This document shows, piece by piece, positions 53,995 through 63,215 of a stretch of DNA of 64,000 nucleotides; positions within the stretch are counted from its first letter, which is position 1; every line of letters starts with the position of its first letter. The stretch covers positions 22,910-86,909 of the forward strand of contig JAUXMZ010000030.1 in NCBI GenBank assembly GCA_030683105.1, in the 5' to 3' direction. The notes beneath the pieces were generated by a model. It saw only the letters and a list, made by a program, of their open reading frames with translations, did not search any database and was not told where the DNA came from. Both the position numbers and the translations under genes were made by a program. Origin of the DNA: Burkholderiales bacterium (GTDB taxonomy: Bacteria > Pseudomonadota > Gammaproteobacteria > Burkholderiales > SG8-41).

Positions 53995-56847
53995 TTACTG
54001 GCACGCTTCGCATTCCGGGTCAAGAATGGAGCACGCTTTGGGCTGCTCTTCGCTCATGCCGCCGTCGGACGGAACGGCATTGAGCTGACCGGCGCGGCCG
54101 GTCGATTTCTCGGCGGAGGTCGCCCCGAGAGTGCGCAGATAGTAGGTGGTCTTCAGTCCCCGCAGCCACGCCAGCTTGTAGGTATCGTCGAGCTTCTTGC
54201 CCGAGGCGCCCGCCATGTAGATGTTGAGCGACTGGGACTGGTCTATCCATTTCTGGCGCCGCGCCGCGCACTCCACCAGCCACTTGGTTTCGATTTCGAA
54301 GGCGGTGGCGTAAAGATTGCGGACGTCCTGCGGTATGCGATCGATCTTGGCCAGCGTACCGTCGAAGTATTTGAGGTCGGCAATCATCACCTCGTCCCAC
54401 AGATTGAGCTTCTTCAGATCCCGCACCAGAAATTCATTGGCGACGGTAAACTCTCCCGACAGGTTCGATTTCACGTACAGGTTCTGGTACGTCGGCTCGA
54501 TGCATTGCGACAATCCCGTGATGTTGGCGATGGTCGCGGTCGGCGCGATCGCCAGACAGTTGGAGTTCCTCATGCCAACCTGCCGGATGCGCTTTCTCAG
54601 CGTGTCCCAGTCGAGCGTGGTCGAGCGGTCGCACTCGACATAACCGCCGCGCTCCTCGGCAAGCGTGTTCAGGGTATCGAGCGGCAGGATGCCGCGATCC
54701 CACAACGACCCCTTAAATGTCGAGTACGGCCCGCGTTCCTCGGCAAGGTCGGTCGACGCCGCATAGGTGGTAAACGCAATCTGCTCCATCGAACGGTCGG
54801 AAAACTCAACCGCGGCCTGCGAGCCGTAAGGGATGCGCAGCATGTGCAGGCAGTCCTGGAAGCCCATGATGCCCAGGCCCACCGGGCGGTGTTTGAAATT
54901 GGAGTTCCGCGCCTTGTTGACCGAATAGAAATTCAGATCGATCACGTTGTCGAGCATGCGCATCGCGGTGCGGACCGTGCGCTTTAACTTCTCCATGTCA
55001 AGCCGGCCGGTGCTTACATCGAGGTGCGCCGGCATGTTGACCGAACCCAGGTTACACACCGCGATCTCGTCGGGCCCGGTGTTGAGCGTGATTTCGGTGC
55101 AAAGATTGGAGCTGTGCACCACGCCGACGTGGTGCTGCGGACTCCTGATGTTGCACGGATCCTTGAACGTGATCCACGGATGCCCGGTTTCGAACAGCAT
55201 GGTCAGCATCTTGCGCCACAGCTGGGCCGCCGGGAGTTTCTTGTAGAGCTTAAGCTCGCCGCTCGCGGCCTTGGCTTCGTAGCCGGTATAGGCTGCCTCG
55301 AAGGCCTTGCCGAATTTGTCATGCAGATCAGGCACATCGGAGGGCGAAAACAGCGTCCACTCCCCATTCTCTATCACCCGTTTCATGAACAAATCGGGAA
55401 CCCAGTTCGCGGTATTCATGTCATGCGTGCGGCGGCGGTCGTCGCCGGTGTTCTTGCGCAGCTCGAGAAATTCCTCGATATCGAGGTGCCAGGTCTCGAG
55501 ATAGGAACACACCGCCCCTTTGCGCTTGCCACCCTGATTGACGGCCACGGCGGTATCGTTGACGACTTTCAGGAACGGCACCACGCCTTGGGATTTGCCG
55601 TTGGTGCCCTTGATGTGGGCGCCGAGCGCGCGCACCGGCGTCCAGTCATTACCGATGCCGCCCGCGTACTTCTGCAGCATCGCGTTTTCCTTGATCGCCT
55701 CGTAAATGCCGTCAAGATCGTCGGCCACGGTGGTCAGATAGCAGCTCGCGAGCTGTGAGCGGCGCGTGCCGGAATTGAACAGGGTCGGCGTCGAACTCAT
55801 GAAATCAAAGCTGGACAGCACGCTGTAGAACTCGATGGCGCGCGCCTCGCGGCTGCCCTCGGGTTCATTCAGCGCCAGACCCATTGCCACGCGCATGAAG
55901 AAAATCTGCGGCAGTTCGATACGGCGGCCGTGGATATGCAGGAAATAGCGGTCGTACAGGATCTGCAGCCCGAGATAGGTGAACTTGAGGTCACGATGGG
56001 CATCGAGCGCCGCTCCCAAAGCCTTCAGATCGTAGTGGCCGAGGCGCTCATCGAGCAGTTCCGCCGCGATGCCTTTTTTGATGAATTCCGGCAGGTACTC
56101 TGCATAGCGGGTTTCCATGCCGGCCTGCGTGACTTCCGCGCCCAGCGTCTCCAGGCGCAGCGTGTGCAGCAGCAGCCGCGCCGAGACATAGGTATAGTCC
56201 GGATCCTGTTCGATCAGGCCGCGCGCCGCCAGCACCAGCGACTTGCGCACTTCGTCCATCGACACGCCTTCGTAGAGGTCGCGCCCCATCGCCAGCAGGA
56301 TGGGCTCGGGGGAGACTTCGCTGCCCAGACCTTCGCAGGCCTCGCGCACCAGTGCAGTGATACGCGGCAGATCCAGCGGATTAAGCATACCGCCTTCGGA
56401 CACATTGATGACGTGCTGCTCGGTCACCTTCTGCGTTTCGCGCTGCCGGGCACGTTCTTTCGTGCGCTCGTCGCGATATAGCACGTACGAGCGCGCAATG
56501 TCATGCTCGCCGGAACGCATCAACGCGAGTTCGACCTGGTCCTGGATGTCCTCGATGTGAAAGGTGCCGCCTGAAGGCTGGCGGCGCATCAGCGCGTTGA
56601 CCACACCCTCGCCAAGCCGTGCCACCTGTTCGCGCACCCGGGCCGAGGCCGCTCCCTGGCCGCCGTTTACAGCGATGAAGGCCTTGGTCATGGCGATGAT
56701 GATCTTCGAAGGTTCGAATCCCACCACTGAACCGTTGCGGCGTATCACCTTGTACTGGGCGTAGACCGACTCCTGTGCTGTGGTCATCTCCGGCGTGGTG
56801 AAATTCGCGTTCGGGGCCGATGAGGCCGTGTCAGTGGCTAATTGCAT
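53995..56847 (-). CDS. nrdA: Ribonucleotide reductase class Ia, alpha subunit
   Basis: This 950-residue subunit reduces ribonucleoside diphosphates to deoxyribonucleotides. An ATP-cone (residues 30-120; YKVIRRNGSVVGFEPSKI) gives allosteric activity control. The substrate-site Cys is in HSSNLCTEITLN, the radical-transfer part contains TPTLFNSGTRRSQLASCYL, and the C-terminal CSILDPECEACQ carries the redox cysteines that accept electrons from thioredoxin. At 950 residues it is longer than the E. coli enzyme. The start follows GGAG by 7 nt. It is controlled by the NrdR-box pair upstream. Confidence 0.97.
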   Translation of the reverse strand: MQLATDTASSAPNANFTTPEMTTAQESVYAQYKVIRRNGSVVGFEPSKIIIAMTKAFIAVNGGQGAASARVREQVARLGEGVVNALMRRQPSGGTFHIEDIQDQVELALMRSGEHDIARSYVLYRDERTKERARQRETQKVTEQHVINVSEGGMLNPLDLPRITALVREACEGLGSEVSPEPILLAMGRDLYEGVSMDEVRKSLVLAARGLIEQDPDYTYVSARLLLHTLRLETLGAEVTQAGMETRYAEYLPEFIKKGIAAELLDERLGHYDLKALGAALDAHRDLKFTYLGLQILYDRYFLHIHGRRIELPQIFFMRVAMGLALNEPEGSREARAIEFYSVLSSFDFMSSTPTLFNSGTRRSQLASCYLTTVADDLDGIYEAIKENAMLQKYAGGIGNDWTPVRALGAHIKGTNGKSQGVVPFLKVVNDTAVAVNQGGKRKGAVCSYLETWHLDIEEFLELRKNTGDDRRRTHDMNTANWVPDLFMKRVIENGEWTLFSPSDVPDLHDKFGKAFEAAYTGYEAKAASGELKLYKKLPAAQLWRKMLTMLFETGHPWITFKDPCNIRSPQHHVGVVHSSNLCTEITLNTGPDEIAVCNLGSVNMPAHLDVSTGRLDMEKLKRTVRTAMRMLDNVIDLNFYSVNKARNSNFKHRPVGLGIMGFQDCLHMLRIPYGSQAAVEFSDRSMEQIAFTTYAASTDLAEERGPYSTFKGSLWDRGILPLDTLNTLAEERGGYVECDRSTTLDWDTLRKRIRQVGMRNSNCLAIAPTATIANITGLSQCIEPTYQNLYVKSNLSGEFTVANEFLVRDLKKLNLWDEVMIADLKYFDGTLAKIDRIPQDVRNLYATAFEIETKWLVECAARRQKWIDQSQSLNIYMAGASGKKLDDTYKLAWLRGLKTTYYLRTLGATSAEKSTGRAGQLNAVPSDGGMSEEQPKACSILDPECEACQ

Positions 56848-57227
56848 GTCGTGACTCCATGATCGTTATAGGTTTTTTTAGATCCCGGGCGATATTGTCG
56901 CTAACCACCCCCCAACCACTATATGTTGTGGTTTGAATCGGATTTGAGACTAATTCTAGTAGGGTGATTTTGATAACGCAATAGCTTTTTCCAAGAAATT
57001 TCCAAATGCGGCGGCAAACCGCCGGCTGACAGCAAATCTAATCGGGAAAACGGGTGTTTTTCGGCCCAGGGTGTCAGGCGGCCCCAGACCCGCTCAGAAA
57101 GGGAATTCCAGGACCGGTTATGGCCAGGCAATCCAATCCAACGTGTCACATCGGAACTTGTTGCGGGATTCCAACACCCGGTGCCGACATCGCACAACCG
57201 GAACGTACCGCCGCTGCACCAACTATT
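56848..57227. other. Intergenic region carrying the nrdA promoter
   Basis: It contains the two NrdR-box-like palindromes at 56916-56960 and, on the far side, about 250 bp to the ampD gene's end with no recognised gene. Confidence 0.6.
56916..56960 (-). promoter_or_regulatory. nrdA: Paired NrdR boxes upstream of nrdA
   Basis: The palindrome CCACTATATGTTGTGG (56916-56931) and the weaker ACTAATTCTAGT (56949-56960) have centres exactly 31 bp apart, three turns of helix. NrdR represses nrd genes by binding such pairs. The sites lie 69-113 bp upstream of the nrdA start codon. Confidence 0.78.
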
Positions 57228-57767
57228 TCAACCCGCTATCAGCGCGCGATAGTGCAGCCAGTCGAAACAGGAACCGGGGTCGGTCTTGCGCCCGGGTGCG
57301 ATGTCGGAATGACCGACGATGCCGGCTATGGGATAACGCGCCTTGAGCGCACGCGTCAACTGTGCGAGCTGTTCGTATTGCACGGGGGTAAACGGCACAT
57401 CGTCTGTGCCTTCGAGCTCTATGCCTATGGAAAAATCATTGCAACGCTCGCGTCCGCACCAGACAGACACCCCCGCGTGCCATGCACGCTTGGCGCAACT
57501 GACGAACTGGATCGCGGCGCCATCGCGGCGGATCAGCACATGGGCGGAGACCCTGCGCCCGGCAATTTCTGCATAGTAAGAATGCGCATCAGGATCGAGC
57601 TGGTTGGTGAACAAGTCGATGATGCCGGGACCACCGAATTCGCCCGGTGGCAGGCTGATGTTATGGATGACCAGAAGCTCGATGCGCGTATCAGCCGGAC
57701 GCTCGTCGTAATTCGGCGACGGCAGCTGGCGGATGTCCTCGATCAGGCCGTCGTCAGCGATGAACAC
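57228..57767 (-). CDS. ampD: 1,6-anhydro-N-acetylmuramyl-L-alanine amidase AmpD
   Basis: This 179-residue zinc amidase of the amidase_2 family recycles peptidoglycan fragments in the cytoplasm. The metal His is in ELLVIHNISLPPGEF. Later ligands lie in KRAWHAGVSVWCG and IVGHSDIAPGRKTDPGSCFDW, where the final His and Asp of AmpD are kept. It has no signal peptide, as expected for AmpD rather than AmiD. The gene follows pilR by 54 bp, in the same orientation. Confidence 0.94.
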   Translation of the reverse strand: MFIADDGLIEDIRQLPSPNYDERPADTRIELLVIHNISLPPGEFGGPGIIDLFTNQLDPDAHSYYAEIAGRRVSAHVLIRRDGAAIQFVSCAKRAWHAGVSVWCGRERCNDFSIGIELEGTDDVPFTPVQYEQLAQLTRALKARYPIAGIVGHSDIAPGRKTDPGSCFDWLHYRALIAG

Positions 57768-57821
57768 AGCCGGGCGGCGCCTTGGCCAAAAGGCCGAAGA
57801 AAACTGTTTTTATGTTCACAA

Positions 57822-59201
57822 TCAATTACTTGAATCAATATCATCCTTGATGCCCAAGCGGTCCATGCGATAGCGCAGCGCGCGGAAAGTGATGCCGAGC
57901 AATCTGGCGGCGGCAGTACGGTTGAACCGGGTTTTTTCCAGCGCCTCGACGATGGCGACCTTTTCGATCCCCTCCAGATATTCCGGCAGCGGCACCGACG
58001 CCCGCAGTCCGGCCAGATCCTGTTTGCTGATGGTATGGGAGTCCACGTGTGCCGCGAGTTGCAGATCCTCGGCACGAATCTCGTCTCCGGGGACCAGCGC
58101 CAGCGCGCGCTCGAGAATATTTTCCAGTTCCCGGACATTGCCGGGAAAAGCGTAAGACTGAAGCGCTTTGATGGCGCCTGCACTGAGTCGCGGCGGCACG
58201 GCCGTCGCAGTCAGGCGGCTCAGCACCTCCGCAGCCAGCATCGGGATATCCTCGTGCATCTCGCGCAGCGGCGGCATCTTGAGCTCGATCACCGCCAGGC
58301 GATAAAACAAGTCCTGCCGGAATGTGCCTGATGCAACCAGCTCGCGCAGATCCTGGTGCGTGGCACTGATCAGCCGGACGTCTGCCGGGACTTCTTCCGT
58401 GGATCCGACCTGACGCACGCATTTTTCCTGGATGGCTCGCAGCAGCTTCACCTGCATGGCGATGGGAAGCTCGGCGATCTCGTCAAGAAAAAGCGTTCCG
58501 CCATGAGCCGCCTGGAAAAACCCCTGTTTGTCCTGGCCCGCGCCGGTGAACGCACCCTTTTTGTAACCGAAGAACTCGCTTTCCATCAGGTTCTCCGGTA
58601 TGGCGCCGCAGTTCACCGGAATAAAAGCACCGTCGCTTCTTGCGCTTTCGTAATGCACCAGCCGTGCCGCAAGCTCCTTGCCGCTGCCGGACTCGCCGGA
58701 AACATACACAGGGGCCTGGCTCCGCGCCACGCGCTGGATCATTTCCTTCGCTTGATTGATGGCGGGGCTCGCGCCCAGCAACTCCCGCGGCAGCTGCGCC
58801 TGCGATTTTGATGATTTTTTGGGCCTGTCCGTGACACTGAGCTTGAGCGCTTGTCTCACCAGGGTGCGCAACTCATTAAGCTGCACAGGCTTGGCCAGAT
58901 AGTCGAATGCCCCGGCCTTGAGGGCTGCCACGGCATTTTCCGTGCTGCCGTGCGCCGTGATCACCGCCACCGGTACGCTGGGATGGTTCTTGGCGACGTA
59001 ATCAAGAACAGCCAGCCCGTCACCATCTGGCAGGCGCATATCGGTAAGACACAGGTCGTAGCTGTTCTTCTGCAACAGTGCGTAGGCTTCGCTGGTGCTC
59101 GCTGCGCAGTCGGTCTCAAGCCCCATGCGCTGCAGCGTCATGCTCAGCAATTCGCGAATGTCTGCTTCGTCGTCTACGACCAGGACATGGTTTTGAGACA
59201 A
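57822..59201 (-). CDS. pilR: Sigma-54 response regulator PilR
   Basis: This 459-residue regulator starts with a receiver domain (residues 1-120; phospho-Asp in DLCLTDMRLPDGDG). A sigma-54 AAA+ domain (140-370) has Walker A GESGSGKELAARL and the GAFTGA loop. A Fis-type HTH (430-455, FNRTAAARLLGITFRALRYR) completes it. It should activate sigma-54-dependent pilin (pilA) transcription. The TTG at 59201 is 4 nt after the pilS stop and 8 nt after GGGGAGG; the longer frame to 59393 has no family similarity. Confidence 0.93.
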   Translation of the reverse strand: MSQNHVLVVDDEADIRELLSMTLQRMGLETDCAASTSEAYALLQKNSYDLCLTDMRLPDGDGLAVLDYVAKNHPSVPVAVITAHGSTENAVAALKAGAFDYLAKPVQLNELRTLVRQALKLSVTDRPKKSSKSQAQLPRELLGASPAINQAKEMIQRVARSQAPVYVSGESGSGKELAARLVHYESARSDGAFIPVNCGAIPENLMESEFFGYKKGAFTGAGQDKQGFFQAAHGGTLFLDEIAELPIAMQVKLLRAIQEKCVRQVGSTEEVPADVRLISATHQDLRELVASGTFRQDLFYRLAVIELKMPPLREMHEDIPMLAAEVLSRLTATAVPPRLSAGAIKALQSYAFPGNVRELENILERALALVPGDEIRAEDLQLAAHVDSHTISKQDLAGLRASVPLPEYLEGIEKVAIVEALEKTRFNRTAAARLLGITFRALRYRMDRLGIKDDIDSSN

Positions 59202-59205
59202 AAGA

Positions 59206-60846
59206 TTATCCTCCCCGGCACAATACTGTGAACTGCGCGCCGCCAGGCGTCTCGACATAATCGAGTGTCGCGTCATTGGCCTCGCAGACTTCGCGTGCAA
59301 TATACAGGCCGAGACCGGTACCGCCCCTGGCGGTGGTGAAAAACGGCTCGAACAACTGCCCGCGCTCGGTGGCCGGCACACCCGGCCCGTCATCCACTAC
59401 GTCCAATTTTACAATATTGCCGCCGCGCTCCGCGCTTACACTGATGCGGATGCTGGCTTTTTGCTGCCTGCAATAACGCAATGCGTTGCGACACAAATTC
59501 CACATCACCTGGTCCAGGTGATTGTGGTCAAACAGGACCGGGCAATCTGCGCCGGCATCGATTTTAATTACTTCGCCCGGAATTTTTTCTATCTCGCAGA
59601 ATTCCGATACGAATTTTTTCAGATACTCCACCAGTTTGAAACTTTCGCGATGGGCACGGTCACCGCGATTAAGCCGCATAACGTCATTGACCATGCGGTC
59701 CAGCCGCCGGGTATTGTCGTGGATAATCGTCAGCAATCGCGTCGCGGTTGCGTTGATTGCGGGTTCTTCCCGCAGCAGTTCGGCGGCGTGGCTGATGGCC
59801 CCGAGGGGATTGCGGATTTCATGGGCAATATTGGCCGTCAGTCGGCCCAGGGCCGCCAGCTTCATCTGCCGCGCCTCAGCCTGTATGCGCGTCAGGTCTT
59901 CAAGAAAAATCACCGCCCCCAGGCGCCGGCTCCTGCCGGCCGGGACGAACCGCGCATTCAGCGTGCGGTTGAACAGGAGGTCGCTTGCGACATCCAGCCC
60001 GGCCGCGTCGTTGCGCCATTCGTCAAACCGGGTCGCCAGCACCGGCGCATAATCCTTGAGCCGCATTTCGCGGCGCCCGCGCGCCAGCCCCAGAATATGC
60101 TCGGCGCGTGCATTGAACTGGCGGATCACGCCCAGATCGTCAACCACCAGCACACCATCCTGCATATCCTGAATCACCAGCTGGTTGACCTGCGCCATGT
60201 TCTCGAGATCAATCTCGCGCTGCGCCGCCAGCCGTTCGCTCGCCAGCACGCGCTTGGCGAGCGCGTGTGCCAGCCATGCCGTAGCGAAATAGCTGCCCGA
60301 GAGCAGGCCCGCCTGCACGAATTGAGCAACGCTGGCGTCGAGTGTCAGCACTTCGTAGGTATGCTCGAGCAGCACTGCAATGCTGGCCAGCGCGGCGTAA
60401 AACAGCGTAAGACGTCCGCGGCTGATGAGCCCCGCCCCGGCAAGCGTGGTGAGCAACAACAGTCCCAGGCCGCTGGAAATGCCACCGCTGGCATACATAA
60501 GAATTACGATAAAGCAGATATCCGCGGCGACCTGCAGCGTCAGCTGCAGATTAAAACGCCACCGAATGCTGATAAGCGCGAAACAGGCCGCGCCGAAAAC
60601 AATATAAGCGCCGTCAGCAATGGCGAACAGCCTGGGGTCGTGGGCGCCAAACTGCTGGGAATTGCCCCAGACCGCAACCGACGTGAGCAGCAGCACGGCG
60701 ACCGTCAGCCGGTAGATGTTGAAGTAGAACAGAGAACGCCAGTACGAATCCGGATACGCGCCCGGCACCACCTCAGATTCGGCAACCCATTTCAAAGACT
60801 GGGTGGGATGTGCGGTCGGCATGGCGCGGGATTCCAGAGCCGGCAT
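59206..60846 (-). CDS. pilS: Sensor histidine kinase PilS
   Basis: This 546-residue kinase has about six membrane helices (residues 45-210). A PAS-like linker (GVLVVDDLGVIRQFNARAEHILGLARG) is followed by the dimerisation domain with the phosphorylated His in NIAHEIRNPLGAISHAAELL, and by an ATPase domain (residues 440-545, DDGPGVPATERGQLFEPFFT). It should control PilR and so type IV pilin genes. Its stop is 4 nt before the pilR TTG start. The start ATG at 60846 overlaps the stop of the PP0621-like gene by TGATG. Confidence 0.94.
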   Translation of the reverse strand: MPALESRAMPTAHPTQSLKWVAESEVVPGAYPDSYWRSLFYFNIYRLTVAVLLLTSVAVWGNSQQFGAHDPRLFAIADGAYIVFGAACFALISIRWRFNLQLTLQVAADICFIVILMYASGGISSGLGLLLLTTLAGAGLISRGRLTLFYAALASIAVLLEHTYEVLTLDASVAQFVQAGLLSGSYFATAWLAHALAKRVLASERLAAQREIDLENMAQVNQLVIQDMQDGVLVVDDLGVIRQFNARAEHILGLARGRREMRLKDYAPVLATRFDEWRNDAAGLDVASDLLFNRTLNARFVPAGRSRRLGAVIFLEDLTRIQAEARQMKLAALGRLTANIAHEIRNPLGAISHAAELLREEPAINATATRLLTIIHDNTRRLDRMVNDVMRLNRGDRAHRESFKLVEYLKKFVSEFCEIEKIPGEVIKIDAGADCPVLFDHNHLDQVMWNLCRNALRYCRQQKASIRISVSAERGGNIVKLDVVDDGPGVPATERGQLFEPFFTTARGGTGLGLYIAREVCEANDATLDYVETPGGAQFTVLCRGG

Positions 60847-61085
60847 CAGCCTGATTTCTGATGCAGGCGCTGGTGCTCCGCGCCGCAGAAATATTTTCCA
60901 CCTGCGGTGAGACTTTCACTGCGCGGAAGATGCACGCCACATTGCACGCAGCGCACCATATCTTCTTCGCCGCCTGCTGGCGGCGGTTGCTCTTTACGGT
61001 CTACTTTTCTGCGATAACTTTTGAGTATCCAGTAAGCGAGCAGCAGGCCCAGTACCAGAAAAATGAGTTTCGCCAAGGAGGACAC
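60846..61085 (-). CDS. PP0621-like small membrane protein
   Basis: The GTG at 61085 gives a 79-residue protein. One membrane helix (LAKLIFLVLGLLLAYWILK) is followed by a zinc-ribbon-like C-terminus (VRCVQCGVHLPRSESLTAGGKYFCGAEHQRLH), with a CxxC pair, a further Cys and a terminal His. It resembles the PP0621 family encoded next to pilS in other bacteria. The start is a choice: a frame opening at 61184 would add 33 residues with no conserved sequence. The function is unknown. Confidence 0.8.
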   Translation of the reverse strand: MSSLAKLIFLVLGLLLAYWILKSYRRKVDRKEQPPPAGGEEDMVRCVQCGVHLPRSESLTAGGKYFCGAEHQRLHQKSG

Positions 61086-61229
61086 CCGAAAAAAATATAT
61101 TGGCCTAGTTTGCCGCAACCGCCGCCGTCCGTCGAGCGCCCGGTTATCGGCGGCGCGTGAAACGCGGACCATGGCTTGTTCCAAAGGGGAAAGCGCGGGA
61201 GATCATGATTTTTGGCGCCAACCAATGAT

Positions 61230-61306
<77 letters not shown>

Positions 61307-61353
61307 AATTCCGGCTGCCAAGAACCAACGGGGGCGCACCTCGCGCCCCCCTG

Positions 61354-62322
61354 TCAATAACTCCGCGTGACCGCGAAGTCTGCCAATTGTAGCAAATAAT
61401 CACGGTATTTTGTATTTGCCAGACACGATAACGACTCGCGAGCGGCATGCGACTCGATACGCGCCTGTTCGCGCGCATAGTCAAGCGCACCGCTGGTGCG
61501 GATGGTATCGAGCACCGCCGACAGTTCCTCGATTCCGCCCTGCTCTATGGCGCGGCGGATGAGCGCCGCCTGCTCGCCGGCACCGTGCTTGATGGCGTAG
61601 ATCAGCGGCAGCGTGGCCTTGCCTTCAGCCAGATCGTCGCCGACATTCTTGCCGATCACGGTAGGGTCGCCCGAATAATCGAGCACGTCATCAATCAGCT
61701 GGAAGGCGGTGCCAAGATGCATGCCGTAGTTCGCAATGGCCTCTTCGTCCCCGGCCGAGGCGTCGCCGAGAATGGCGCCAAGCCGGGTCGAGGCTTCAAA
61801 CAGCTTGGCAGTCTTGTATCGTATGACCTGCAGATAGCTCTGCTCATCGATGTCCGCGTTATGGCAGTTCATGAGCTGCAGCACTTCGCCCTCGGCGATA
61901 ACGTTGGTGGCATCCGCCAGTACCCGCAGCACGCGCATGCTGTCTACGCCGACCATCATCTGAAATGCACGGGAATAGACGAAGTCGCCGACCAGTACGC
62001 TCGCCGAGTTGCCGAACAGCGAGTTTGCCGTCGGCCGCCCGCGTCGCAACGCCGATTCGTCCACGACATCGTCGTGCAGGAGTGTCGCGGTGTGGATAAA
62101 TTCGACCACCGCCGCCAGTTCATGGTGATGCCGCCCCCGGTAGCCAAAAGCACCCGCCGACAGTATCACCAGGGATGGACGCAAGCGCTTGCCACCACCG
62201 CCTATGATGTATTCGGCCACCTGCCGGATCAGCGCCACGTCGGAATGCAGACGGGTGCGGATCACCTCGTCTACGGATTGCATGTCGGCGCTGATGAATT
62301 TTCGTATGTCGTCGATGGGCAC
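61354..62322 (-). CDS. ispB: Octaprenyl diphosphate synthase
   Basis: This 322-residue all-helical trans-prenyltransferase makes the quinone side chain. Both aspartate-rich motifs are present, DDVVD in HTATLLHDDVVDESALRRGRP and DDVLD in FQLIDDVLDYSGDP. GGGGKRLRPSLVILSAGAFG is the usual N-terminal part. The length matches IspB. It is oriented away from rplU, sharing a 228-bp upstream region, which is the normal ispB-rplU arrangement. Confidence 0.94.
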   Translation of the reverse strand: MPIDDIRKFISADMQSVDEVIRTRLHSDVALIRQVAEYIIGGGGKRLRPSLVILSAGAFGYRGRHHHELAAVVEFIHTATLLHDDVVDESALRRGRPTANSLFGNSASVLVGDFVYSRAFQMMVGVDSMRVLRVLADATNVIAEGEVLQLMNCHNADIDEQSYLQVIRYKTAKLFEASTRLGAILGDASAGDEEAIANYGMHLGTAFQLIDDVLDYSGDPTVIGKNVGDDLAEGKATLPLIYAIKHGAGEQAALIRRAIEQGGIEELSAVLDTIRTSGALDYAREQARIESHAARESLSCLANTKYRDYLLQLADFAVTRSY

Positions 62323-62485
62323 GTGAATTGCGCACTAAAAAAACCAGTGATGATACCAGCCTGACGCTCCCGCAGCCGCTGCCACCGCCACCGCTTATTC
62401 GGCAGGACCCCGACTGCAAAGCGACGGCCACAGCTAACCCCTTGACGCAAAACCCTTCCTCGCGCTCCGCGCCAGCCGATTTGTT

Positions 62486-62515
62486 TTGACTTCGGGGCAC
62501 TTTTTTGTGTAGAAT
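62486..62515 (+). promoter_or_regulatory. Sigma-70-type promoter of rplU-rpmA-obgE
   Basis: TTGACT (62486-62491) and TAGAAT (62510-62515) are 18 bp apart and match the -35 and -10 consensus at 5 of 6 positions each. The rplU ATG is about 36 bp downstream. Confidence 0.8.
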
Positions 62516-62550
62516 GCACGGCTTTCCAAGAAGCCTTAACGGGGTTATCC

Positions 62551-62862
62551 ATGTATGCGGTCATAAAAACCGGCGGCAAGCAGTACCGAGTGAGCGCCGG
62601 CGAAAAACTTAAAGTAGAACAGATACCTGCAGACATCGGCGCCGAAATCGTACTGGATCAGGTACTGATGGTGGGCGATGGCGATGCAGTTAGACTGGGA
62701 GTGCCACTTGTCAGCGGCGCATCCGTCAAGGCCAAGGTGGTTGCGCACGGCCGCGGCGACAAAGTACGCATCTTCAAAATGCGCCGCCGCAAGCACTATC
62801 GCAAGAGCCAGGGCCACCGCCAGAACTTTACCGAGATCGAGATTCTCGGCATAGCGAGCTAA
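62551..62862 (+). CDS. rplU: 50S ribosomal protein L21
   Basis: This 103-residue protein opens [23 protein letters not shown], the L21 hallmark. A basic RNA-binding C-terminal half ([26 protein letters not shown]) follows. It binds 23S rRNA in the large subunit. It is first in the rplU-rpmA pair, with 11 bp to rpmA, expressed from the promoter at 62486. Confidence 0.98.
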   Translation: MYAVIKTGGKQYRVSAGEKLKVEQIPADIGAEIVLDQVLMVGDGDAVRLGVPLVSGASVKAKVVAHGRGDKVRIFKMRRRKHYRKSQGHRQNFTEIEILGIAS

Positions 62863-62873
62863 GGAACAGACAC

Positions 62874-63131
62874 ATGGCACATAAAAAAGCAGGCGGCAGT
62901 TCACGCAACGGCCGCGACTCACAGGCCAAGCGACTGGGCGTCAAATGCTTCGGCGGCGAACTCGTTCCGGCCGGCAGCATTATCATCCGCCAGCGCGGCA
63001 CGCGGGTTCACGCCGGCGACAACGTCGGCATGGGCAAGGATCACACTTTGTTTGCGAAGGTGTCGGGAACGATTGCGTTCTCGCAAAAAGGCCCAAGCAA
63101 ACACAAGATGGTCAGCGTCGTTCCTGCCTGA
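62874..63131 (+). CDS. rpmA: 50S ribosomal protein L27
   Basis: This 85-residue protein starts [20 protein letters not shown] and has the typical [24 protein letters not shown] and [15 protein letters not shown] segments. The N-terminal tail reaches the peptidyl transferase centre. It is not the Firmicute form with a cleavable N-extension. It is followed by an intrinsic terminator and then obgE. Confidence 0.98.
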   Translation: MAHKKAGGSSRNGRDSQAKRLGVKCFGGELVPAGSIIIRQRGTRVHAGDNVGMGKDHTLFAKVSGTIAFSQKGPSKHKMVSVVPA

Positions 63132-63150
63132 TAAAAGCATGTTTTGACGA

Positions 63151-63183
63151 AAAGGCCCTGTCGAACGACAGGGCTTTTTTCTT
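63151..63183 (+). terminator. Intrinsic terminator after rpmA
   Basis: GCCCTGTC pairs with GACAGGGC around GAAC (63155-63174), followed by six T. It lies between rpmA and obgE, so it either ends the ribosomal transcript or attenuates expression of obgE. Confidence 0.88.
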
Positions 63184-63215
63184 TCCGAAGCGAAAACAAA
63201 CACCGGTCCACTCAG